In this document: positions 55,227 to 64,000 of the stretch, piece by piece | Position numbering within the stretch: the first letter of the stretch is position 1 | How the letters are laid out: every line of letters starts with the position of its first letter | From: Flectonema sp. DT1601 | Taxonomy: Eukaryota; Euglenozoa; Diplonemea; Diplonemida; Diplonemidae | Length of the DNA stretch: 64,000 nt | Direction of reading: 5' to 3' | Assembly (NCBI GenBank): GCA_964019425.1 | Contig: OZ025830.1 | Location: forward strand, 62,001-126,000 | Program-made: the position numbers and the translations under genes | Notes under the pieces: generated by a model | Told to the model about the DNA's origin: nothing | The model's input: the letters and a program-made list of their open reading frames with translations, nothing else | The model's database searches: none

Positions 55227-57944
55227 CTCTTCTTCTTCTTCTTGCTCTTCCTCCTCTTCTTCTTCTACTTCCTCTTCACTGTTGTCACTGTCGAGTAATC
55301 CGACGTCTGCCAATCTCTTCTTCTGAACGCTGAGCTTTTCATAAAACGCTTTGCCTTCCATTCCTTGAAGGAGGTCAACTCTGGGATCATTCTCTCCAAA
55401 TTCTGAGTAAGCAAACTTCGCCACCGACCTCAGTGGTGGCAGCTCGTACTCAGTTCCGACAATCTCATCCCAACCTTCAGGTTCTGCAATAAAACTATTC
55501 CTTCCAAGAGCTGTACTCTTTCTTCTTCGAAGAGTGGCTCTGCGTTCATCCTGCTCGTCTCTCTTGCGCTGCTCTTCCGCTTCATTTTTAGCATTCTGTT
55601 TGGTATTTGTAAGCCAAAGGGAACACCTCAAAGTAAACTATTGAAATATTGACAGTAAACACATACTACAAGAATTGTTTTTACGATAAAAACAAGACCA
55701 CCGACAAGTATTAAGAGGGCGAATGCTCCGATCTGTTTTTTTTTTTTTAAATATTATTTTTGTAACACCCACAAAGCAAACACTTATTACATAACCAAGA
55801 AGGTACTATTCACATACGGCTAAGACGCTGGGATCAACTGACGCTGTTAGATCTCCATCCCCAGGGGCTTGTTGATCCAGAGGGTCTGCTTGAATATCGA
55901 TGGGTTGTCCTATTCTGGTCCACCTTCCTGAGTACCAAAAGAATACACACACTGACCAAGTACCTACTGGAGTCCAGTCAGCGACGTTCTTTGGAGGCAA
56001 TAAACGAATAACATGAGCATTTGGAAAAGCTGTTGCCCGAGTTCTACAAGACAATACCGAACAATTACCAAAGTCACTCACATCAACATCATAATTACGA
56101 ACACCAGTATCACATTGGATACTGTTTATTAGTTTTAATTGTTTCCAAGTATCGGGATTTGCATAATGAACTTCCATATTGAATGGTCTGTTTGCGTACA
56201 CAATTTCAAACATTTCAGGTCTATCTGTTTCACGAGGAGTGTATAAGCTGTATGGAATCTCAGACGGATGAAGGTCAATCTTGATAGTAGCAACACCCCC
56301 GGGTGGTACTCTTAATGCAACACACTGAGCAGGAATCCTTAACGAAATAATTTCTGGAGCAGGAGCTGTACCAACCGCAGGTGCTATCGTATAAGTAGAT
56401 TCTCTACTTAACATTATTTCCATATCGTTACCCACAATATTAATACTCGCAGGATTTACAATACGATCTAACTTTGCCATGAATCCATGTGTAGCAGTTG
56501 GGAGGTTTGATGAGAAACCACTTCTTATAACATCTCTGCAGTCTGCTGCTTTCCATTTATCTTTGTTTAAACTAATTCTTATTATCATGCTGAGCTTTGC
56601 TCCAGGAAGACCAATAAAGTCGCCGCTGTGTTCAGGTTCTGATCCACTTAATTGAGTGATGTCGCCCATTGCTTTTATAGAAAATCTAAAAATATTTTCA
56701 ACTGTTGAGGAATACGGAGGTAGTCCTGATATCAACGTTCCTGGTGGGATACTAAATTGTATTTCATCACTTGAGAGACCCGACTCTAGTCTGTAAGAAG
56801 GATCCTTTAATAGTTTTACAAGTAATCTCTGTTCTTGTCTGTTTGTAGGAACCGGGTCGAGCAGAATAAATGATTGAGGGGATAGGAGTTGTCCTTCTGC
56901 TAGTCGGGCATCCCAGGATCCTTTTTTAACACTTCTAAATCTCTGAATTAATTCCAATTTTCTAGTTATAACAGGAAGTGAAGTATTGTCAACTAAGTTC
57001 CACTTATCATGTTTTAACACAAGAGTGAACTCTACTGTACCACTTCTGACCATAAGTTCTGTTATGGTAGTGGTAGTGTCAAGTCTAACTGTTCCTGGTG
57101 AATTTAATATTACAAATCCCAATGGGGATTGGGGAGTCGGAACAAAACCAGATGTCATGAATGACGTTGGTAAAGAAATATTAATAATTTCCTTCTCTGC
57201 GAAGAAGTTATAAAAAGTATCCTTCTCAAGTCTAATATGTAATCTATCATAGGGAGATATTAATTCAAATCCAATCTCTGAATTAAAAATTAAATTTTTT
57301 CGAATATTAAAACTCGAAACCTCTCCGGGAACGTTCTCAAGTGACGATGATACCTGTGATATCATATCATGGATAGCACTTGGTTTTCTTTGAACAAACG
57401 TCTCTCCATTTGTAAGTAAAATAACAATACGAAGATCACCAGCTCTGACCTGTTCTTCAGTTATAACTGGAGGAACTTCTAATATACTTTGAGCTGCCAT
57501 AATTACGAAACTTGTCGGTCCAGTTCCCTCAGGTGGTAATGGTATTGCTCCACTTAAAGTAGTATTGCCAGGGATACTAATATAAACAAGTTCATCTTTT
57601 TGAATATTATAACTAACATCAGGTTGAAGGATCAGAGCTACTACAGAGAAGTCATTCTTTCTCTGATCAACAACGACTGATGTTGTTGGTAAGATGGTTC
57701 TCTTTTTTGCCATAAATCCATCTGGCTCAGCTGTGACTCCTGAACTACTCGTAATTAAATTAACGATTCCTGATGCGAACATTGCGAATGTTGGTATCCA
57801 AGTATCTCCTTTTAATGTTAAATGAACTTCTCTCCCACCAGCACGAATATCCGTCTCTGAAATACTACCTTGTCCAGGGACAAACACATTCACGATGCTT
57901 CCCTCAGTTAGAACCACTGCTGCGATTAGCATTAAAATTCTCAT
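55077..57944 (-). CDS. Type I membrane protein with four-repeat ectodomain and poly-Glu cytosolic tail
   Basis: Three exons (57944-55818, 55732-55667, 55595-55077) give 903 residues. A signal peptide is at the start (MRILMLIAAVVLTEG). The ectodomain has about four degenerate repeats of ~130-150 residues, each with a D/E-x-x-Y/F element, an EIIxIxIP strand and a TxSGxxP turn (ELVYISIPGNTTLSG; EIINISLPTSFMTSG; EIQFSIPPGTLISG; EIISLRIPAQC). The second exon is almost exactly the TM helix (IGAFALLILVGGLVFIVKT). The tail is charged and holds ~30 Glu in a near-unbroken run. The repeat family is not recognised, but it looks like a cell-surface beta-sandwich array. A CAACAG acceptor is 13 nt before the ATG. 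Confidence 0.78.
55180..55275. repeat. GAA/GAG repeat encoding poly-Glu
   Basis: TTC/CTC units on the plus strand encode the acidic run in the cytosolic tail of the type I membrane protein. A poly-Ser frame on the plus strand is a shadow. Confidence 0.9.
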
Positions 57945-59326
57945 GTTAGTGTTAAGTCTGTTGAAGTGAATTGAAAAATTATAATTTCTGCAGTAGAGTT
58001 AAGTTAGAATCAAGTTGAAGTAACCATTGCTCTCTGTTGTACATGTCTGGTGTAGTAGTAAATAAGAAATAATTACGACCAAATATAAATCCTCGTCCTA
58101 TTGTTTCCTGATAACTTGTCGATAAGTCTCTTTACGATAGCAACGTTCAACAATTTGAATTTACTTGATGATAAGATTTGCGAAGCGATTTCCATTTTTT
58201 TTTTTTTTTTTTTTTTCTTTTCTAATTTTTCTTTTATTCTTCCACTTTATAGAGTTCTATGTGAGTATCATTGCAGATTACATATTGCTTGTGGTGGAGC
58301 AACATGGTTACAGTGACGGAGGAATTATGTTCGTGAAATTAAAAGAAACTTCAGCTGAACAGTTGTTTAATATAAATTTAAGAGAATATAGATCACTCTT
58401 AACAAGAGATCCGACATGGTGAAAAACTGCAGACGCGAACGCTACTCAACTACGAGGGTTTAGTAAACGTTTACAGTTACCGAAAATTCGTGAAAAAAAA
58501 AAAAAAAAAAAAACAGAAGTTGCAAAATGAACTTCTTGGGTAGTCTTTCCACAGAGAGAGAATAAAAACAGATCTTTCCCATCACAAATTTAGAACATAA
58601 TTCTTACACATCGTCTAATTGAGAACGTGTCAAATTGAATAGTTATTAAGTAAAAGAGATGGGAAACTTTACAGCAGGACCTGATTTAACGTTTTTCGCA
58701 CTTGTTAAAACAGCAAAGTGAAGTACACAAAGCTGCACGTGCACAGAACAACAAGCTCCGTAATGGAGTTTCGGCAACTGGTCTCGAAAAGTGCGAGCAG
58801 TGTCGTAACCAAGAGCACATCTTTGGTGGGACTCTTTGTGCAAACTTCTCACAGGCGCCTTTTATTATTAGGGAACAATGTAAAAACAGTTTTTTTTTAA
58901 AAAAAAATTGAACTTATAGCAGAAAATTATGTCGATTTGCGAGGGGAAAAAACCTTGCTGAGTTGTCGGGTTTCGCAACTTGACAAAGATCTTTACACCC
59001 CACCAGGCTTCGAACTTGCCCTTAAAAAATAACCGAAACAGGAGGTCAGTTAACACGCAAAAAGTACTTACAAACATGTAATGTTGAAACAAAAATAAAA
59101 TATACAAATAACGATTGCTATCGCGTTACAAAGAGAGGAAGCAACAGTTGCCCCGATAATCTTGAATGAATTATTTCACAGAGAGACAGCTATGTTGTTG
59201 TTTGCATTATAAGAAGTAGGGAATGAAGTAAGAACTGCACCACTACTTCCTACGATGATAGAATTGTTTGATCAACTCGTTGTTAAGTTTTGTTTGTTAT
59301 CACTCGTAGCTTTTGTAAGACACAAC
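57945..59326. other. AT-rich intergenic region
   Basis: About 1.4 kb. It includes a T run (58195-58216), an A run near 58493-58513 and the candidate plus-strand gene at 58043-58422. No other gene seen. Confidence 0.5.
58043..58422 (+). CDS. Candidate 58-residue plus-strand protein, two exons
   Basis: A 170-nt open exon (58253-58422) follows a long T/C tract ending CCACTTTATAG. Joined to a 7-nt first exon (58043-58049, ATG TCT G) it reads MSEFYVSIIADYILLVVEQH and ends REYRSLLTRDPTW. The donor (GTGTAG) has T at position 4 like the others, but a 7-nt first exon is weak evidence, and the real 5' exon may be elsewhere. No family recognised. Confidence 0.28.
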
Positions 59327-62300
59327 TTAAACATCTTCACCTTCTTCTGAAACTTCAGAGTTTACTTCAGGTGTTGTTGACGACTTCAAAGGTTCCTCAA
59401 CTAACTCCTCGCTGGATGGCTGTTTTTCTTCATCTTTAAGTTCATTATGTTCAACATCACTCGGAGGGGTTTCAGTCACAGCTGGGCTTTCCTCAGATGT
59501 TTTAATTTCGTTAACTTCATTATTACTTTGAGGGGTTTCTGTCACTACTGCCGGACTCTCCTCAAGCGCTTCGATTCCGTTGCTTCCAAAACTTGGAGGC
59601 TGCTCTGTTACCATCAACGGTGTTTTAATCTCATTGCTTTCGTTATCACTTGGAGGGGTTTCCTTTTCCTCTGATGGGCTTTCCTCAGGCGGTGACTCAG
59701 CAGGCACATCCTCTTTGATGGCACCACTCTCGGAAGACAGTTCCGCTGGTTCAACGTTTTTGGAGGTGTCTTCACCTTCTTTTTCAGTAGGTTCATCAAG
59801 TGTGTTTTCATCAAGTTTTATGTTTTCAATATTCGCAGTTGGAAGTGAATCAGAAGAATCAGACATCGTTCCCTCTTTATGATTTCCTTCACTATCTGAA
59901 TACTCTAAATGATTGTTTTGAGTAATTGAACAGACTCCTGGCAGGTCATCAACTGTTGGAAGGTCCTCGTTATCAGATTCAACATCTGAAATTGATTCGT
60001 CAGAAATCTGATCCGAATTAGGAACTTTAATACCACTACATGAAACCATTTCCTTAAACAATCCGTTAGTAGTAGTAAGTGTACGACTTCTTCCATGTTG
60101 AGCAACCATTCCATTATCCAATACAAGAATATGAGAGTAGTCAATAATCGTATTAATTCTGTGAGCAATAGTAAGAACAGTCTTGTCTTTCCAGTCTTCA
60201 CGAATCACTTGTTGAATTGCTTTATCTGTATTCTGATCAATGTTTGATGTTGGTTCGTCCATAATAATAATTTTAGCATTTTTATTTAGGAGAGCTCTGC
60301 ATAAAGTGATTAGTTGCTTTTCTCCAACTGAAAGAGAATTAACTGAATCGTAGAGTTCGATAGTACCAATACCAACACTTGTTAATACAGACGATAAGAC
60401 GGAGTCTGTTGAGTCGTTGAATGGGTCTAAATTAGCTCTTACAGACCCATCTATGACGAGTGGGTCTTGAGGGATCACAGCCATTCCTTTTCTAAGTGTT
60501 TGAAGACCTACTTTTGAAATATCAACTCCATCAACGAGAATCTGTCCTCTGCTTGCTTCATTAAGTCTAAATAGTAAATTGATCAACGATGATTTACCTG
60601 CTCCGGTTCTTCCAACCACACCAGTCGAAGTCGAAGCTTTAAATTTCATTGAAACATCATTTATTGCGAATGGTAATCCTTCTCTGTATCTCAATGAGAC
60701 GTTTTTAAATTCAATATTTCCAACATGAGGCCAACCCTCAGGGAGCTGCCCATCAACAATTCCGTTATACCATTCAGGCTCTTGAGGTAGGGCATGCTTA
60801 CACTCTAATAATCTCTCAAGGGAGGTTAATATCGATTTGAGTCTACTAAAAAATAAACTAAAAAACAAAAAGAAGTACGGCAACATAAAAGAATATGTCA
60901 ACGCTAAGGCAAGCAACGATGGAGATAAAGAATCACTTCCAGGACCGTAGAGCATCAGAGCTCCAGTTGCCAGAGATATGACTATCGATATGAAATAAGA
61001 AATTAACATTCCTAAATGCATTATACCATTGGATGCGTAATTATACTTTGTAAGAAGGTCGTAGTGTGATGTAAATTTAGATTTCACAGATGACGTCAAT
61101 CCCATTGATCGTAACACAAGTCTTCCCTGAGTTATCTCGCCAATAGTACTTAAGACTGGAGACATACTGTTATTCGCTAATCTTTTTACTTCTCTGTTTG
61201 ATTTATCAACTGATACAACCACCAACCAATAAATACAACAAGAAACACCAACAACAGGAGCCACTAAGGGTACAATAGCACAAATCATAATAAGTAAAAC
61301 TGCTAAAGTCGCAACTTGTTGTACAACATTATCGCAAGTGTGTCCCAGTTGAACATCAACGTTAGATGTATCACTACTAAATCTTGATAAGATACGACCA
61401 CTTGGTGTCTTGTTGAACCACCATATCGGAGCGTGCATCACACACTCAATACACTCATTGTGGAGGGTCTTTGCACTTTGAACTGTCGCAAAACCTAAGA
61501 ATGTTGATGTTGCAATTAACCCAATAGCAAATAATACTGAACTTCCAATAAAAACATATAAATAATAATCGGCAACAGGTCCTGGAGTCGCATCATCGTA
61601 TTGTGAAGTCCATCGAGCTAACCACCAGTCAGTAAACGCCATGAGACAGTACGTCACTATCAGTGTTATGATTGCGAGAGTTGGCCATAAGCATCCCATA
61701 CTTTTAATATATTGCTTTAGAACAAGATTACTGACAGCTCCTTTTTCAACAGTTTCTGCAGTCACGAGTGTGTTTTTAGTAGCGGCTGGGTCCATGGCTG
61801 CTTGTGGAATGTCTGGTTCGAAACCTTCATCGGCATCAGATTCTGATATCTCAAAGTCTTCTGTAAAAGGATCTTGTGTAACTACTGTTGCAAGTCCTTG
61901 TTTTAGTTCTACTACTTTACTAAAGCGGTTAAAGAATTGAGATTGATTAAGTGATATTAAAATCGATTGTTCTTTTGGTTTTTTTAAAATCAATTCTTTA
62001 AACAAAGCTGCTGCAACATGAGGATCAACAGCAGCTAATGGGTCATCAAGAATCAACAATTCTGGATTTCCATAAATTGCTCTTGCGATGCAAACACGTT
62101 GTTGTTGTCCACCCGACAAAGTAACACCACGTTCACCAATTTCTGTTTGTCTTCCGTGGGGTAGTATTTCTAAGTCTCTTGCTAAGCTCGATCTGTGGAT
62201 TGATTCTCTCAAAAGGATTTCATCAAACGGTCTTCCCATGAGAATATTCTCTTGAATTGTACCACAGACGACAAAACTCTTCTGTGGAACATAACCAATA

Positions 62301-63820
62301 CTTTTAGTCACTGACAAGGTATAGTCTTGACTGTTTTCAATAGCTCTCAAATCACCGATGATACTCGTTAGCAAACTACTTTTACCAGAACCAACCTCGC
62401 CGATTACCGCAGCTGCCTCACCACGTGATAGATGTAATTCAGAAACTTTTAAAATAAACTTTTCACCTGTTGATGCGTCAGAGTCTCTGGATCCTATGTC
62501 GTTATGACAAAACATGATGTCGTTCATTTTCAATGCCAGGTGATTGTATTCTTCAGATGGTTGAGAGCTTATGTAGTCAGGTTGAAGTAGAAAATTTGTA
62601 ATTCTATCAAACGAAACTTTATTAGTAGCGACGATAGAGAGACAACGAGGTATAATAATTAGTGAGAGTCTCATTGACTGAAATACTGAATACACCGCAA
62701 AGATATCAGCAACGTGAAGCTCGTCATTAGTCGCAAACATGGTACAGAAAGCAACACAACATGCGAGTGTTGGTGAAGCTCTTCCTATTTGAATAGCTGT
62801 CATTGTTATAAGTCTAAATGAAGCGATAGCCACACTCTCTGAGGATCTCGCCTTTAATATTTCTCTTAGGAATGGTACTTCCCATGTTGATAATTTAATT
62901 GCTTTGATTCCCTCAATAGCCTTTGTGATTAAACTTGTCCTTAAGTCAGCGTACTTTAGGCATTCGGATTCTCTAACAGCAGTAAGACGAGCCATGTATT
63001 GATTAATAATTAATACTATAACAAGCATTCCCAGACCAGCAACACCTGCCCATCCAACAGTGTAGATAACAACAACAGAACCAGCAATCATTGACGCAGC
63101 TGACGATGGGAATTGTGAAAGCATTTTTGAATTTTCATAAATTCGAGTCAAGTCATTTCCGATTAAACTTTTCTCAACTGACTTACATCCAGATGCGATT
63201 GTTAATGATTTTGAATGGATCAAAGTAGCCAGAGTAACAATAGACCCGGAAGCAACTCTTCCAGCAAACTGCATTCGTCCCATGACAGCAGTCAAACCTT
63301 CAGCTACTAAGATACCACCAAGTATCATTAAATAACGACCAGCTTCATCAGTCTTATCAACTTCTTCATGTGTTGCTGCTTCTATGAGCCATTTCAATAA
63401 CAGTGGACGTGCAGCTGTTCCAATAGCTCCTTGTATTATTCCTAATATTGTAAACCAGACTAGTTCCCACTTGTAACATGATACTAAAAGCCAGTGAAGT
63501 GCTGGGACTTCCTTTTTACATTCTTTTTCCCATTTTTGCTGACTGGTTTCTTCAACGTTGTATGCAGACAGGGCTCGTAATAGTTTTGGACAATCATCTT
63601 CGCAGAGATCTTTTCCTCTGATTCCTCGTCCAAATATCGACCAAGTCCACGTCAATAGGATTTCGTCACTAGCTGACGCACTCGAATAGTTGGCAGCATT
63701 GTAGTCGTACGCTCCTTGTTTTTGTTTGTTTTGGCTGCCAGCTAACGTGTTGTAAGTTCCGTAATCATTTCTCTTTACTGTGCTATCATTGTTCCCCAAA
63801 TTCTTTAGCGGGTTCTCCAT
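59327..63820 (-). CDS. ABCC/MRP-type full ABC transporter with acidic repeat tail
   Basis: A single exon of 1497 residues with the order TMD1-NBD1-TMD2-NBD2. NBD1: Walker A GEVGSGKSS (~477), signature LSGGQQQR (~570), Walker B LLILDDPLAAVD with Asp in place of the catalytic Glu, as in typical ABCC NBD1. NBD2: Walker A GRTGAGKSS (~1071), signature LSVGEKQ (~1163), Walker B IIIMDEPTSNID with the Glu intact. Such pumps export glutathione conjugates and organic anions. There is no extra TMD0, so this is the short ABCC type. After ~1300 the tail is ~200 acidic residues with a loose repeat (TETPPSD, NEIKT, EESPAV). The ATG is just 2 nt after CTCAG, preceded by a run of 11 C. Confidence 0.96.
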   Translation of the reverse strand: MENPLKNLGNNDSTVKRNDYGTYNTLAGSQNKQKQGAYDYNAANYSSASASDEILLTWTWSIFGRGIRGKDLCEDDCPKLLRALSAYNVEETSQQKWEKECKKEVPALHWLLVSCYKWELVWFTILGIIQGAIGTAARPLLLKWLIEAATHEEVDKTDEAGRYLMILGGILVAEGLTAVMGRMQFAGRVASGSIVTLATLIHSKSLTIASGCKSVEKSLIGNDLTRIYENSKMLSQFPSSAASMIAGSVVVIYTVGWAGVAGLGMLVIVLIINQYMARLTAVRESECLKYADLRTSLITKAIEGIKAIKLSTWEVPFLREILKARSSESVAIASFRLITMTAIQIGRASPTLACCVAFCTMFATNDELHVADIFAVYSVFQSMRLSLIIIPRCLSIVATNKVSFDRITNFLLQPDYISSQPSEEYNHLALKMNDIMFCHNDIGSRDSDASTGEKFILKVSELHLSRGEAAAVIGEVGSGKSSLLTSIIGDLRAIENSQDYTLSVTKSIGYVPQKSFVVCGTIQENILMGRPFDEILLRESIHRSSLARDLEILPHGRQTEIGERGVTLSGGQQQRVCIARAIYGNPELLILDDPLAAVDPHVAAALFKELILKKPKEQSILISLNQSQFFNRFSKVVELKQGLATVVTQDPFTEDFEISESDADEGFEPDIPQAAMDPAATKNTLVTAETVEKGAVSNLVLKQYIKSMGCLWPTLAIITLIVTYCLMAFTDWWLARWTSQYDDATPGPVADYYLYVFIGSSVLFAIGLIATSTFLGFATVQSAKTLHNECIECVMHAPIWWFNKTPSGRILSRFSSDTSNVDVQLGHTCDNVVQQVATLAVLLIMICAIVPLVAPVVGVSCCIYWLVVVSVDKSNREVKRLANNSMSPVLSTIGEITQGRLVLRSMGLTSSVKSKFTSHYDLLTKYNYASNGIMHLGMLISYFISIVISLATGALMLYGPGSDSLSPSLLALALTYSFMLPYFFLFFSLFFSRLKSILTSLERLLECKHALPQEPEWYNGIVDGQLPEGWPHVGNIEFKNVSLRYREGLPFAINDVSMKFKASTSTGVVGRTGAGKSSLINLLFRLNEASRGQILVDGVDISKVGLQTLRKGMAVIPQDPLVIDGSVRANLDPFNDSTDSVLSSVLTSVGIGTIELYDSVNSLSVGEKQLITLCRALLNKNAKIIIMDEPTSNIDQNTDKAIQQVIREDWKDKTVLTIAHRINTIIDYSHILVLDNGMVAQHGRSRTLTTTNGLFKEMVSCSGIKVPNSDQISDESISDVESDNEDLPTVDDLPGVCSITQNNHLEYSDSEGNHKEGTMSDSSDSLPTANIENIKLDENTLDEPTEKEGEDTSKNVEPAELSSESGAIKEDVPAESPPEESPSEEKETPPSDNESNEIKTPLMVTEQPPSFGSNGIEALEESPAVVTETPQSNNEVNEIKTSEESPAVTETPPSDVEHNELKDEEKQPSSEELVEEPLKSSTTPEVNSEVSEEGEDV

Positions 63821-63860
63821 AGCTGAGGGGGGGGGGGAGTTTAGTAATAAATAATAAAAT
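63821..63860 (-). promoter_or_regulatory. Strong splice-acceptor-like leader of the ABC transporter
   Basis: On the minus strand an AT-rich stretch is followed by CTC11TCAG and then CT-ATG. It is the clearest example of the start signal shared by genes in this window, and it leaves a two-base leader before the ATG. Confidence 0.6.
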
Positions 63861-64000
63861 ACAACACATCACACAACACAATAATAACACCATCTGTTGA
63901 GCAAAAACACAGATGTCTAACTTCACTATTCGCAATATACAAATCTCTCAATTGTTTTCATTGATGAGTCTTCTGGTAACCCACTTGAGCAGTAATTCTT

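Noticed and set aside
1-64000. tRNA, rRNA, CRISPR, retroelement or DNA transposon
   Set aside because: No cloverleaf, rRNA core, spaced direct repeats, reverse transcriptase, integrase or transposase signature was found by reading both strands.

Overview
This is a gene-dense stretch of nuclear DNA from a protist (single-celled eukaryote). The DNA is AT-rich, with many long A/T homopolymers and trinucleotide repeats. The genes carry short spliceosomal introns, mostly 59-130 nt with one of 297 nt. The proteins are broad eukaryotic ones: spastizin/ZFYVE26, ALADIN, CNOT9, a Pumilio protein, IMP4, a peroxisomal acyltransferase and an ABCC transporter. They sit beside long lineage-specific membrane proteins. 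I cannot name the organism. Nothing points to an animal, plant or fungus, and I see no rRNA, tRNA, CRISPR array or recognisable transposon.

Layout, left to right, with every confident gene on the minus strand: a partial secreted GBP-like protein (1-418); a TPR plus 2-oxoglutarate oxygenase (758-2389); a small discoidin-like domain protein (2658-3236); an unknown zinc-cluster coiled-coil protein (3571-5422); spastizin in eight exons (5939-12948); a GNPAT/PlsB-type acyltransferase ending in the peroxisomal signal AKL (15195-17425); a Ser/Thr kinase with C-terminal leucine-rich repeats (18440-20113); an SQ/TQ-rich coiled-coil protein (20380-21897); a DOMON protein with a PVP/PT minisatellite (24534-28859); an EGF-rich multi-TM receptor-like protein (31176-36254); IMP4 (36840-37896); an unknown coiled-coil/TM protein (38220-39464); CNOT9 (40807-41814); a receiver-like coiled-coil protein (42162-45922); a tiny two-exon gene (46132-46391); an O-fucosyltransferase-like protein (46603-47781); a tiny two-TM protein (48340-48657); ALADIN (48934-50971); a Pumilio protein with a long poly-Q tail (52803-54628); a possible 40-residue gene (54877-54999); a type I membrane protein with a poly-Glu tail (55077-57944); and an ABCC transporter (59327-63820). 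A few weak plus-strand candidates lie in the gaps.

Two genome-wide signals stand out. First, essentially every minus-strand start codon, including those of the tiny genes, has an AG splice-acceptor signal just upstream. The AG-to-ATG distance is usually 11-18 nt, and a pyrimidine-rich tract usually precedes it. Together with the one-way gene array this suggests spliced-leader trans-splicing with very short 5' UTRs. No spliced-leader RNA gene is visible in the window. Second, all 28 cis-intron donors I placed have T at intron position 4 (GTNT, most often GTATGT), unlike the common GTRAGT.

The genes do not form one pathway. Related pairs are CNOT9 with the Pumilio protein (mRNA decay and repression, both with poly-Q), and spastizin with the peroxisomal acyltransferase and the membrane proteins (membrane traffic and lipid metabolism).
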